Below, in pieces: positions 19,462 through 28,348 of a stretch of 64,000 nucleotides of DNA. The stretch's first letter is position 1. Each line of letters begins with the position of its first letter. The translations under genes were made by a program, and so were the position numbers. The notes beneath the pieces were generated by a model that did no database searches, had not been told where the DNA came from, and saw only the letters and a list, made by a program, of their open reading frames with translations. The stretch comes from CAWJMD01 sp963845675 (GTDB lineage Bacteria; Actinomycetota; Actinomycetes; Actinomycetales; CAWJMD01), in contig CAWJSX010000001.1 of NCBI GenBank assembly GCA_963845675.1, positions 1,984,001 through 2,048,000 on the forward strand, read 5' to 3'.

Positions 19462-21969
19462 ATGTCGGCGATGCGCAAGGTCTCGATGCGGGGGCTGGCG
19501 GCGCACAAGGTGCGCTTCGGCCTGACCGTGGTCTCGGTGGTGCTCGGCACCGCCTTCATCGCCGCCTCGTTCGTCTTCACCCAGATGCTGGGGAAGAGCT
19601 TCGACGACATCGTCGACGTGGGTGGCGACGGCGTCGACACCCAGGTGGCACCGTCGGGCGAGCTGGACCCTGGGGTCCCGTTCGACCTCGTCGACACGAT
19701 CGCCGCGCTGGACGGAGTCCGCGCCGTCGAGGCGACGGTGTTCGGCCCCGTCACGCTGATCGGGGGCGACGGCAAGGCCGTCAGCAGCGGTGGAGCACCG
19801 TCCGAGGGATTCGGCTGGTCTGACGGTCCTGACACGGTGAGCGACGCCGGCGACCTCACCTCCGGCCGGGAGCCACGCCGGACCGACGAGATCGTGCTCA
19901 ACGTCGACGGCGCCGAGACGGCGGGGCTGACCGTTGGCGACTCCACCGAGGTCGTGCTGCTGGGTGGGGGTGTACTGGACGTCGAGGTCGTCGGGGTCTA
20001 CGACACCCCGTCCGTCGGCCTCGGCGGGTACGTCGGGGTCGGGTTCGCACCCGACCAGGCGCGAGACCTGTTCACGGACGGCGAGCACGCGTCGACGCTC
20101 GCGGTCGCCGCCGACGAGGGCGTCAGCGAGACCGTGCTGACCGAGCGGGTCGCCGCCGTCCTGCCCGAGGGGGTCGTCGCGCGCACGGGCACCGAGGTGA
20201 AGGAAGCGAGCAAGAGCCAGTTCCAGCAGGCACTCTCGTTCATCAACGCCTTCCTCTCCGCGTTCGGCGTGATCGCCCTCGTCGTGGGCTCGTTCATCAT
20301 CGCCAACACGTTCTCGATGGTCGTCGCCCAGAGGTCCCGCGAGCTGGCCCTTCTCCGTGCCGTCGGCGCGAGCCGGGGCCAGGTCGCCCGGTCGGTCGCG
20401 GCCGAGGCGCTGGTCGTCGGGGTGGTCGGCTCAGCGCTGGGTCTGCTCGGAGGTCTCGGGCTCTCGTGGGGACTGACGCGGCTGCTCTCCGCCCTGGGGT
20501 CGGGGATCCCGGTGACCGGCCAGCAGCTGAGCCCGACCACGGTGCTGGTGACCATGGGCGTGGGTGTCGGCGTCACGTTGCTCGCAGCGATGCTGCCGGC
20601 CCGGCGGGCGGGTCGCGTGGCGCCCGTTGAGGCGATGCGCGGCGAGTTCGCCACGCCCGGCGCGAACCACGTGCCCCGGCTGGTCGCCGGCGCCGTCACC
20701 GGTCTTCTCGGCGTCGCTCTCACGGTGATGGGGGTGACGGGAGACAGCGCCGTCTGGCTCGGGCTGGGGTTCCTCGGAGTCGCCGCCACGGTCGTCGTGC
20801 TCTCCCCCGTCGTCGCCCCCGGGGCGTTCCGCGTGCTCTCCGTCGTCGTGGCCCGACCGTTCGGGTCCATCGGACGGATGGCGCAGGGCAACGCCGCACG
20901 CAACCCGCGCCGGACGGCGGCGACCGCCCTGTCGCTGGCGCTCGGGCTGGCGCTCGTGACGGGCTTCGCCGTGCTCGGTGCATCGACCAAGGCGAGCATG
21001 GAGGACATCGCCAACGCGGGCATGAAGTGGGACTACGTCGTGGGCGGGGTCGAGATGCAGCCGATCCCGGCCGCCGCCGCCCAGGCCGTCGACGACGTGC
21101 CCGGGACCCGGACGGCGACCATGACGATGGCGCCGGCGATGGTCGGCGACGAGGCGTCGTACGGCCTCGCGCTGACCGGGGAGCTCGACCGCGTCGTGGA
21201 CCTTGCGGTCGTCGACGGCCAGGCGTCGCTCACGCCCACGACGATGCTGGCGACCCAGGACGCCGCCGACCACTTCGGGTGGCACGTGGGGGACTCCGTC
21301 ACCCTCGAGGCCCCCGGCCGCGACAGCGTCTCGCTGACGCTGGCCGGTACGTACGACAGCGAGTACTTCACGCCCTGGATCGTCGACGGCACGACGTTGG
21401 ACAGGCTCGTGGCCGAGCAGAACCGGGAGACGCTGCAGACGTTCGTCATGGAGGACGGCGCCGGGACGGCGTCACTGGAGGCGGAGCTCGACGACGCGGT
21501 GGCCCCGTTCCACATCGTCACCGTCGACGACCGGGAGGCCTTCACCGCCGGGCTGACCCGGCAGGTCGACATCATGCTCGGCGTGCTCTACGGCCTCCTG
21601 GCTCTCGCCGTGGTGATCTCGGTGCTGGGCATCGTCAACACGCTCGGACTCTCCGTGGTCGAGCGCCGTCGCGAGATCGGGATGCTGAGGGCGGTCGGGA
21701 TGCTGCGCTCCCAGGTGCGCGGTGCCCTCTACGTCGAGTCGGTGCTGATCTCGGTGTACGGCGCCCTGATCGGACTGGCCCTCGGGCTGGGCTTCGGCTA
21801 CCTGTTCGCTCGCGGACTGGTGGACGACGGGCTCACCATCACGGCGGTCCCGTGGCTGCAGGCCCTGGCGTTCCTGGTCGTCGCGGCAGCCGTGGGGGTC
21901 CTGGCGGCGCTGTGGCCGGGGCACCGCGCGGCGCGCACCCGCCCGCTGGAGGCGATCGCGGCGGAGTGA
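19462..21969 (+). CDS. FtsX-like ABC transporter permease
   Basis: This 835-residue membrane protein has two FtsX-type halves. The first has a membrane segment near residue 25, an extracytoplasmic MacB-like domain (about 45-245) and three helices (about 255-390). A middle hydrophobic region (about 410-465) leads to the second half, with a helix near 495-510, another extracytoplasmic domain and three final helices (about 700-825). With the preceding ATPase it would form a mechanotransmission-type transporter or exporter. Such pairs often move lipids, peptides or drugs; nothing here identifies the cargo. Confidence 0.92.
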   Translation: MSAMRKVSMRGLAAHKVRFGLTVVSVVLGTAFIAASFVFTQMLGKSFDDIVDVGGDGVDTQVAPSGELDPGVPFDLVDTIAALDGVRAVEATVFGPVTLIGGDGKAVSSGGAPSEGFGWSDGPDTVSDAGDLTSGREPRRTDEIVLNVDGAETAGLTVGDSTEVVLLGGGVLDVEVVGVYDTPSVGLGGYVGVGFAPDQARDLFTDGEHASTLAVAADEGVSETVLTERVAAVLPEGVVARTGTEVKEASKSQFQQALSFINAFLSAFGVIALVVGSFIIANTFSMVVAQRSRELALLRAVGASRGQVARSVAAEALVVGVVGSALGLLGGLGLSWGLTRLLSALGSGIPVTGQQLSPTTVLVTMGVGVGVTLLAAMLPARRAGRVAPVEAMRGEFATPGANHVPRLVAGAVTGLLGVALTVMGVTGDSAVWLGLGFLGVAATVVVLSPVVAPGAFRVLSVVVARPFGSIGRMAQGNAARNPRRTAATALSLALGLALVTGFAVLGASTKASMEDIANAGMKWDYVVGGVEMQPIPAAAAQAVDDVPGTRTATMTMAPAMVGDEASYGLALTGELDRVVDLAVVDGQASLTPTTMLATQDAADHFGWHVGDSVTLEAPGRDSVSLTLAGTYDSEYFTPWIVDGTTLDRLVAEQNRETLQTFVMEDGAGTASLEAELDDAVAPFHIVTVDDREAFTAGLTRQVDIMLGVLYGLLALAVVISVLGIVNTLGLSVVERRREIGMLRAVGMLRSQVRGALYVESVLISVYGALIGLALGLGFGYLFARGLVDDGLTITAVPWLQALAFLVVAAAVGVLAALWPGHRAARTRPLEAIAAE

Positions 21970-22039
21970 CGATGCCGTCGCACCTCCGGACGCATAGGGT
22001 CGGACGCAGTCCTCAGTCCCCGTGTTCCGGAGGTGCGTC

Positions 22040-23167
22040 GTGCCGCAGACCGTCAAGGGCGTCATCGCTCGCAGCAAGGGGGCGCCGGTCGAGGTGACCG
22101 ACGTCGTCATCCCGGACCCGGGGCCGGGCGAGGTCGTCGTCGCGGTCCAGGCCTGCGGCGTCTGCCACACCGACCTCCACTACCGCGAGGGCGGCATCAA
22201 CGACGAGTTCCCGTTCCTGCTCGGCCACGAGGCAGCGGGTCTCGTCGAGCAGGTGGGTGAGGGCGTCAGCGACGTGGCACCCGGCGACTTCGTCGTGCTC
22301 AACTGGCGCGCCGTCTGCGGCAGCTGCCGGGCCTGCGCGAAGGGCCGGCCCTGGTACTGCTTCAACACCCACAACGCCGCACAGAGGATGACGCTGACCG
22401 ACGGCACCGAGCTCTCCCCCGCGCTCGGCATCGGGGCCTTCGCCGAGAAGACCCTCGTCCACGCCGGCCAGTGCACCAAGGTCGACCCGGAGGCCTCTCC
22501 GGCCGCTGTCGGCCTGCTCGGCTGTGGGGTCATGGCCGGCTTCGGCGCCGCCGTGAACACCGGCGGCGTCGGGCGCGGCGACTCGGTCGTCGTGATCGGG
22601 TGCGGCGGGGTCGGCAACGCCGCCGTCGCGGGCGCGGCCGTCGCCGGTGCGACCACGATCGTGGCGGTGGACGTCGACGACCGGAAGCTCGAGTGGGCGA
22701 AGAAGCTGGGCGCCACGCACACGGTCAACTCCCGCGACGTGGACGACGCCGTCGAGACCGTCCGCGAGCTCACCGGCGGGAACGGGGCCGACGTCGTGAT
22801 CGACGCCGTGGGCCGGCCCGAGACCTACCGGCAGGCGTTCTTCATGCGCGACCTGGCCGGCACCGTCGTGCTCGTGGGCGTCCCGACCCCGGAGATGACG
22901 ATCGAGCTGCCGCTGATCGAGGTCTTCGGACGGGGCGGCGCCCTGAAGTCGTCCTGGTACGGGGACTGCCTCCCGTCGCGGGACTTCCCGATGCTCGTCG
23001 ACCTCTACCGGCAGGGCCGGTTCGACCTGGACGCCTTCGTCTCGGAGACGATCGCCCTCGACGAGGTGGAGGCGGCGTTCGACAAGATGCACCGCGGCGA
23101 GGTGCTGCGCTCGGTCGTCGAGCTGCCCTCGACAAGCGCCGACAGCACCACCGGAGCCACCGCGTGA
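22040..23167 (+). CDS. mscR: S-(hydroxymethyl)mycothiol dehydrogenase
   Basis: This 375-residue zinc medium-chain dehydrogenase oxidises the formaldehyde-mycothiol adduct with NAD, the actinobacterial counterpart of glutathione-dependent formaldehyde dehydrogenase. Catalytic zinc ligands lie in ACGVCHTD and GHEAAG. The structural-zinc lobe is shortened to CGSCRACAKGRPWYC, and the nucleotide-binding motif is VIGCGGVGNAAVAGA. The GTG at 22040 follows GGAGGTG. It overlaps the next gene by three bases, so both are co-translated. The MscR/AdhE2 assignment rests on family resemblance and the partner gene. Confidence 0.85.
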   Translation: MPQTVKGVIARSKGAPVEVTDVVIPDPGPGEVVVAVQACGVCHTDLHYREGGINDEFPFLLGHEAAGLVEQVGEGVSDVAPGDFVVLNWRAVCGSCRACAKGRPWYCFNTHNAAQRMTLTDGTELSPALGIGAFAEKTLVHAGQCTKVDPEASPAAVGLLGCGVMAGFGAAVNTGGVGRGDSVVVIGCGGVGNAAVAGAAVAGATTIVAVDVDDRKLEWAKKLGATHTVNSRDVDDAVETVRELTGGNGADVVIDAVGRPETYRQAFFMRDLAGTVVLVGVPTPEMTIELPLIEVFGRGGALKSSWYGDCLPSRDFPMLVDLYRQGRFDLDAFVSETIALDEVEAAFDKMHRGEVLRSVVELPSTSADSTTGATA

Positions 23168-23793
23168 ACGCGCGCATCGACCGCGTCGTCACGTCGGGCA
23201 CGTTCGAGCTGGACGGTGGCTCCTGGGACGTGGACAACAACGTCTGGGTCGTCGGCGACGACAGCGAGTGCGTCGTCGTCGACGCCGCCCACGACGCGAC
23301 GGCCATCCTCGAGGCGGTCGGCGACCGCAGGCTGATGGCCGTCCTCTGCACGCACGCCCACAACGACCACGTGAACGCGGTGGGGGACCTGTTCGACGCG
23401 ACAGGGGCACCGTCGGCGCTGCACCCCGACGACCGCGTGCTGTGGGACCAGGTGCATCCCGACGCGACGCCCGACCGCGAGCTGGCGCACGGGGACGTCA
23501 TCAGCGTCGGCGGCGTGGACCTGCACGTGCTGCACACACCGGGCCACTCGCCGGGCGCGGTCTGCTTCTACGCGCCCGCCCTCAGCACCGTCTTCACCGG
23601 GGACACGCTGTTCCAGGGCGGGCCGGGTGCGACCGGCCGCTCCTACAGCGACTTCGACACGATCATCACGTCGATCCGGGAGGTGCTGCTCGCGCTGCCG
23701 CCGCAGACGACCGTCCTGACGGGACACGGCGACTCGACGACGGTCGGCGACGAGGCCCCCCACGTGCAGGAGTGGCTCGACCGCGGGCACTGA
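23164..23793 (+). CDS. MBL-fold metallo-hydrolase linked to mycothiol formaldehyde pathway
   Basis: This 209-residue metallo-beta-lactamase-fold protein has the metal motif THAHNDH (residues 61-67), HTPGHSPG and a C-terminal TGHGD. It directly follows the mycothiol-dependent dehydrogenase with overlapping codons, the same pairing seen in mycobacteria (Rv2260 beside mscR). It probably hydrolyses the S-formylmycothiol product or a related thioester; the substrate is inferred from context. Confidence 0.85.
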   Translation: MNARIDRVVTSGTFELDGGSWDVDNNVWVVGDDSECVVVDAAHDATAILEAVGDRRLMAVLCTHAHNDHVNAVGDLFDATGAPSALHPDDRVLWDQVHPDATPDRELAHGDVISVGGVDLHVLHTPGHSPGAVCFYAPALSTVFTGDTLFQGGPGATGRSYSDFDTIITSIREVLLALPPQTTVLTGHGDSTTVGDEAPHVQEWLDRGH

Positions 23794-23838
23794 GCGTCGC
23801 CCAGGGCCTGCGGCCGGTCGACCCGGCGCGGACGCAGC

Positions 23839-24327
23839 TCAGGCGTCGCGGGCCACCACGAGGGCAGTGGCCACGGCCGCGACCCCCTCGCCCCGTCCGG
23901 TGAGACCCAGTCCGTCGGTCGTCGTGCCCGACACCGACACGGGCGCTCCCACCGCGACGGACAGGGCTCGCTCGGCCTCGGCGCGGCGCGACCCGATCTT
24001 GGGACGGTTGCCGACCACCTGGACGGCGACGTTGCCGATCTCGTAGCCCGCCTCGCGGACCAGCCGGGCCGCCTCCGCGAGCAACGTCGCCCCCGACGCT
24101 CCCGCCAGCTCCGGACGGTCGGTGCCGAAGTGGGCACCCAGGTCGCCGATCCCGGCGGCCGAGAAGAGTGCGTCGCAGCAGGCGTGCGCGGCGACGTCGG
24201 CGTCGGAGTGCCCGTCAAGACCCCTCTCGCCGGGCCAGAGCAGACCAGCGACCCACAGCTCCCGGTCGGATGTAGCCAGCGCGTGCACGTCCACCCCGAT
24301 GCCGACGCGCGGCAGGGAGGGGGTCAT
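23839..24327 (-). CDS. ispF: 2-C-methyl-D-erythritol 2,4-cyclodiphosphate synthase
   Basis: IspF closes the cyclodiphosphate ring in the non-mevalonate isoprenoid pathway. The 162-residue protein has the metal-binding VGIGVDVHAL at residues 7-16, LDGHSDADV, and the C-terminal TTTDGLGLTGRGEG. The ATG at 24327 overlaps the end of ispD, so it is translated together with that enzyme of the same pathway. Confidence 0.95.
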   Translation of the reverse strand: MTPSLPRVGIGVDVHALATSDRELWVAGLLWPGERGLDGHSDADVAAHACCDALFSAAGIGDLGAHFGTDRPELAGASGATLLAEAARLVREAGYEIGNVAVQVVGNRPKIGSRRAEAERALSVAVGAPVSVSGTTTDGLGLTGRGEGVAAVATALVVARDA

Positions 24328-24977
24328 CGGGCTCGCCTGGAGACCAGGCCCTCGGCCAGCACGAGGTCGATGGGACGGGTCACCTTGAACGCCTCCTCGT
24401 GCCCCGGGACCACCTGCACCCGAACGCCTGCCGCTTCGACCATGCCGGCGTCGTCCGTGGCAGCTGCCACCGCATCCCCACCCACCGACGCGGCCAGGTG
24501 GGCCGCGTCGAGCACGTGCCGGGCGAACCCCTGCGGGGTCTGCACCGCCACCAGGGACGCGCGGTCCACGACGCCACCCGACCGTTCGCGGAGCGTGTCC
24601 GTCACGGCCACGCCCGGGATCACCGCCGGGTGGCCGGCGGCGACGGCGTCCAGGACGCTCGTGAACACGGCGGACGGCGTGAGGCACCGCGCGGCGTCGT
24701 GAACGAGCACCACGTCGACGTCCGGCCCGAGCTCGGCCAGACCTGCGGCGACGGACGCCTGACGTGTCGGACCGCCGGGCGCCAGGGTGACGCCGGGCCC
24801 GCAGGCGCGAGCGAACTCGGCGCGGTCCTCCACCGGGGAGACCACGACCACCTCGTCGGCGCCGCAGGCACGGACGGCATCCAGCGCCCAGGCGACCAGG
24901 GGACGCCCGGCGACCTCGACCAGCGCCTTCGCGCGCCCGAGTCCGAGCCGCTCACCGCGACCGGCGGCGACGACCAC
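24324..24977 (-). CDS. ispD: 2-C-methyl-D-erythritol 4-phosphate cytidylyltransferase
   Basis: IspD transfers CMP from CTP to methylerythritol phosphate. The 217-residue protein begins directly with the nucleotide-binding loop VVAAGRGERLG and carries VLVHDAARCLTP and ATDDAGMVEAAG, typical of the family. The first in-frame start (GTG 24977) is only a few residues before the loop, so the N-terminus is short. A non-standard upstream start (such as CTG) is possible. It sits 26 bases after carD and overlaps ispF, matching carD-ispD-ispF of mycobacteria. Confidence 0.92.
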   Translation of the reverse strand: MVVAAGRGERLGLGRAKALVEVAGRPLVAWALDAVRACGADEVVVVSPVEDRAEFARACGPGVTLAPGGPTRQASVAAGLAELGPDVDVVLVHDAARCLTPSAVFTSVLDAVAAGHPAVIPGVAVTDTLRERSGGVVDRASLVAVQTPQGFARHVLDAAHLAASVGGDAVAAATDDAGMVEAAGVRVQVVPGHEEAFKVTRPIDLVLAEGLVSRRAR

Positions 24978-25003
24978 GCACCCGACGCGCAGTCCGTCGT
25001 GGC

Positions 25004-25486
25004 TCAGCTGGCGAGGACCTCGTCGAGGATGGCCTCGGCCTTCTCCTCCTCGGTCTTCTCCGCGAGAGCGAGCTCACTCACCAGGATCTGACGGGCCTTG
25101 GCGAGCATGCGCTTCTCACCGGCCGACAGGCCACGGTCCTGATCGCGGCGCCACAGGTCGCGCACGACCTCGGCCACCTTGATCACGTCACCGGAGGCGA
25201 GCTTCTCGAGATTGGCCTTGTACCGTCGCGACCAGTTGGTCGGCTCCTCGGTGTGGGGGGCCCGCAGGACCGCGAACACGCGGTCGAGGCCTTCCTTGCC
25301 GACCACGTCGCGGACGCCGACGAGATCACAGTTCTCGGCCGGTACCTCGATGGTCAGATCCCCCTGGGCCACCTTGAGCTTGAGGTAGAGCTTCTCCTCG
25401 CCCTTGATGGTTCGCTTCTTGATCTCTTCGATGAGTGCTGCCCCGTGGTGCGGGTACACGACCGTCTCGCCGACCTTGAAAGCCAT
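25004..25486 (-). CDS. carD: CarD-family RNA polymerase-binding regulator
   Basis: CarD binds the RNA polymerase beta subunit and stabilises open complexes, notably at rRNA promoters. The 160-residue protein has the N-terminal Tudor-like RNAP-interaction domain (FKVGETVVYPHHG at residues 3-15) and a C-terminal helical DNA-binding domain. That domain contains the conserved tryptophan in RDLWRRDQDRGLSAGEK. The ATG at 25486 follows a GGGGATAA purine-rich stretch. It heads the carD-ispD-ispF unit, an arrangement conserved in actinobacteria. Confidence 0.95.
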   Translation of the reverse strand: MAFKVGETVVYPHHGAALIEEIKKRTIKGEEKLYLKLKVAQGDLTIEVPAENCDLVGVRDVVGKEGLDRVFAVLRAPHTEEPTNWSRRYKANLEKLASGDVIKVAEVVRDLWRRDQDRGLSAGEKRMLAKARQILVSELALAEKTEEEKAEAILDEVLAS

Positions 25487-25728
25487 CTGCTGTTATCCCC
25501 TTTCGCGACCTCAAGGATAACACGCTCCGTGACGGGGTCGGCACCTCTTCGCGAACGTTTGCGCAGGTCAGAGGCCTTGCGCGACACCGAAAGGGGTACA
25601 CATGGGGGTTGACACGGGCGTCGTCCGCATGCTGCGCGGCGACCTCGGGACCGCGCTGGGTACAGTGTCCGCGACCACTTCCCGACGCCTCCGGCGACCG
25701 GGCGACGACGTCCCTCGAGGAGACCGAC

Positions 25729-26200
25729 GTGAACCCTGTCCGCCGCCTCACCGGCGCCACCGCCTCGATCGGGGCGCTCATCCTGGTCGCCGGTTGCTCG
25801 ACCTTCTCCGAGCAGACGACGACCCTCGACTACGCCCCCAGCGACGGGGTGCAGGGCGAGTTCGGCTCGGTGGACGTCCGCAACGTCCTCGTGGTGGCCG
25901 AGGGCGAGGGGGCGCCGGGGACGCTCGTGGGAGCCATCGTGAACAACGGCCCCGAGGACGTCACCGTCACCGTCGCCGGCGAGAGCCTCAACGCGAACGT
26001 CGAGGTCCCCGCGGGCGAGGCCGTGACGCTCGGGCCGGATGGCGACGAGCGGGTCGACACCGACGAGATCGAGGTCGTCCCGGGCCGTCAGGTGCGCGTG
26101 CTGTTCAGCGGCGACGGCGGCTCGGTGCGAGCTGGAGGTCCCCGTGCTCGACGGCTCGCTGCCCGAGTACGCCGACCTGGTCCCCGCGCCCGGCAACTGA
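25729..26200 (+). CDS. Small lipoprotein of unknown function (one apparent +1 insertion)
   Basis: The reconstructed protein has about 156 residues. A lipoprotein signal peptide ends at VAG-C (residues 21-24), followed by a compact beta-rich domain without recognised motifs. GTG 25729 follows GAGGAG. Near 26127 the frame breaks: removing one G from GGTGCGAG restores VELEVPVLDG and an ending at AGN before the stop at 26198-26200. It is convergent with regX3, the stops being 8 bases apart. The extra base is probably an error, as in neighbouring genes. Function unknown. Confidence 0.75.
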
Positions 26201-26207
26201 CCGGCCC

Positions 26208-26888
26208 TCACGGCTCGAACTTGTAGCCCAGCCCGCGCACGGTCACGAGGTACCGGGGGTCCTTGGGGTCGGGCTCGATCTTGGCCCGCAGCCGCTTGAC
26301 GTGCACGTCGAGCGTCTTCGTGTCGCCGACGTAGTCCGCCCCCCACACCCGGTCGATCAGCTGGCCCCGCGTCAGCACCCGGCCGGCGTTGCGCAGCAGC
26401 ATCTCCAGCAGCTCGAACTCCTTGAGCGGCATCGGCACCGAGGCACCCGAGACGGACACGACGTGGCGCTCGACGTCCATCCGCACCGGACCCGCCTCGA
26501 CCGTGCCGGGCAGCAGGTCCTCGGGTTCGCCGCGGCGCCGCAGGACGGCCCGCACACGGGCCACCAGCTCGCGCGACGAGTACGGCTTGGTGACGTAGTC
26601 GTCCGCGCCGATCTCCAGGCCCACGACCTTGTCGATCTCGCTGTCCTTCGCCGTCAGCATGATCACCGGGACGCTGCTCCGCGTGCGCAGCTGCCGGCAG
26701 ACCTCGTTGCCCGGCAGTCCGGGCAGCATGAGGTCGAGCAGGACCAGATCGGCCCCGTTGCGGTCGAACTCGTCCAGCGCGGAGTGCCCGTCCGCAGCGA
26801 CGGACACCTCGAACCCCTCGCGGGTGAGCAGGTAGGACAGCGGGTCGCTCAAGGACTCCTCGTCCTCGACCACCAGGATGCGTGTCAC
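26208..26888 (-). CDS. regX3: Phosphate-responsive response regulator RegX3 (PhoP-type)
   Basis: RegX3 is an OmpR/PhoB-family regulator that binds PHO-box direct repeats under phosphate limitation. The 226-residue protein has a receiver domain with acidic pocket E8/D9 and phospho-acceptor D52 (VLLDLMLPG), K in TKPYSSREL, and a winged-helix domain ending DVHVKRLRAKI and VRGLGYKFEP. It is intact although it lies inside the indel-rich block. It overlaps senX3 by four bases (GTGA). The order mshA, YbjN-like, gpmA, senX3, regX3 matches M. tuberculosis Rv0486-Rv0491. Confidence 0.93.
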   Translation of the reverse strand: MTRILVVEDEESLSDPLSYLLTREGFEVSVAADGHSALDEFDRNGADLVLLDLMLPGLPGNEVCRQLRTRSSVPVIMLTAKDSEIDKVVGLEIGADDYVTKPYSSRELVARVRAVLRRRGEPEDLLPGTVEAGPVRMDVERHVVSVSGASVPMPLKEFELLEMLLRNAGRVLTRGQLIDRVWGADYVGDTKTLDVHVKRLRAKIEPDPKDPRYLVTVRGLGYKFEP

Positions 26889-28125
26889 GAGGTGACCTTT
26901 CTCGGCGTCGGCTGGGTGGGCTCCCCGGTGTCCTCGGCCGAGGACCCGCTGGGCCGCGGGGTCCGCTGCGAGGTGGCGGCCGGCAGCCTGATCGTGAAGG
27001 TCGACCCGCTGTCCTGCTGGCTCCACACGGTCACCTCGCCACCGTGGTTGGCGACGACGTGCTTGACGATGCTCAGGCCCAGGCCGGTGCCTCCGGTCGA
27101 CCGCGAGCGCGCCGGGTCGACGCGGTAGAACCGCTCGAAGACCCTGCCCTGCTCGTCCTGCGGGATGCCGATGCCCTGGTCCGCGACGGCGATCTCCACG
27201 AGCCCGGAGGCCCGTCCCTGTCCCCGTCCACGCCCCCGTCCCCGCCCTCGCTACCCCGGCTGACGCCGATGCCGATGTGGGTGCGGTCGGGCGAGTACCG
27301 CACGGCGTTGTCCACGAGGTTGCGGACGGCCGTGACCAGCAGCGCGTGGTCGCCGTAGACACGGGTACCGGTCCGCCCGCCGACCTCGATGGAGATGCCC
27401 CGCGTGTCCGCCGCGAGACGGGCCCGGTCGACCGCCTCGGCCAGGACGTCGTCGACCTCGACGAGAACCGGCTTGGCCAGGGCGGCCGAGACCTGCAGCC
27501 GTGACAGGTCGATGATCTCCTGCACCAGCGCGGCGAGCCGGTCCGCCTCGCGTTCCATCCGGCCCGCGAACCGCCGGACGGCCTCGGGGTCGTCCGCCGC
27601 GGCCGACATCGTCTCGGCCAGCAGGCCGATCGCCCCGACCGGCGTCTTCAGCTCGTGGGAGACGTTGACGACGAAGTCGCGCCGGACCTCCTCGAGTCGT
27701 CTGGCCTCGGTCCGGTCCTCGACCAGGAGGAGCACGTGCAGCCCGCCCAGAGGGGCCACGCGGGCCTGGACGACGAGGGTGCCCGGACCGAGGGGACCCC
27801 GGGAGACCTCGAGCTCGCGGTCGAGGATCTGCCCGTCGCGTCGCACCGAGCGCACCATCTCGACGAGCGGCTCCTGGCTGAGGTAGGCCCCGCGGACCAG
27901 ACCCATCGCGTACGCGGCCGGGGTCGCCTTGACGACCTCGTCGGCGACGTCCACGACGATGGCGGCGGACCGGAGCACCGACAGCACCGTGCTCACGCCG
28001 TCCGGGATCTCTCGCGCCGGGACGGTGGCGACGACCCGGGACTCGCGCTCGCTCCAGCGGAAGGCGACTGCGGCCACCACCACCACGAGCACGGCCAGCC
28101 CCGCGGTGACGAGCACGACCTGCAT
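26885..28125 (-). CDS. senX3: Sensor histidine kinase SenX3 (PhoR-type; one apparent deletion)
   Basis: SenX3 senses phosphate status through the Pst/PhoU system and phosphorylates RegX3. The product has a membrane helix at residues 3-22, a PAS-like region, the H-box NVSHELKTPVG, the N-box AVRNLVDNAVRYSPD and the G-box DQGIGIPQ. Between N- and G-boxes lies an unusual Gly/Asp-rich insert encoded by GGGAC-type repeats (27212-27252). One G appears to be missing there, because ASGLVEIAVADQG continues in another frame. About 413 residues when repaired. It diverges from phoU. Confidence 0.9.
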
Positions 28126-28224
28126 CTGCACACGACCAGCGTAGGCGTGCCGCCCGCGCGCCACCGGCCGCCGCCCCGCGCCGGCGGCCGTCCACCCGGC
28201 CCTGCCGTGCGGGGGTCGACCGAT

Positions 28225-28257
28225 GTTCACCTTCTCCACCGCTCCCGTTCACCCCCT
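28225..28257. promoter_or_regulatory. PHO-box-like direct repeats between senX3 and phoU
   Basis: Three consecutive 11-base units begin at 28225, 28236 and 28247. The first and third start GTTCACC and the middle one is degenerate (CCACCGC). This matches the 11-base periodic GTTCACC repeats bound by actinobacterial PhoP/RegX3. The site lies in the region that divides divergent senX3 and phoU, where autoregulation is expected. Binding is inferred. Confidence 0.6.
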
Positions 28258-28348
28258 GGTGCGACGGTGGTCGCGCTCGGGAGCCCCCCGGGCCATGATG
28301 GTCTTCGCTCGGACCGACCGAGCCATGAAGGGACGGGCAGCGGCAACC

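Noticed and set aside
25545..25580. LacI-like palindrome GCGAACGTTTGCGC upstream of carD.
   Set aside because: It is imperfect, isolated and not near a regulator gene, so regulatory meaning cannot be supported.
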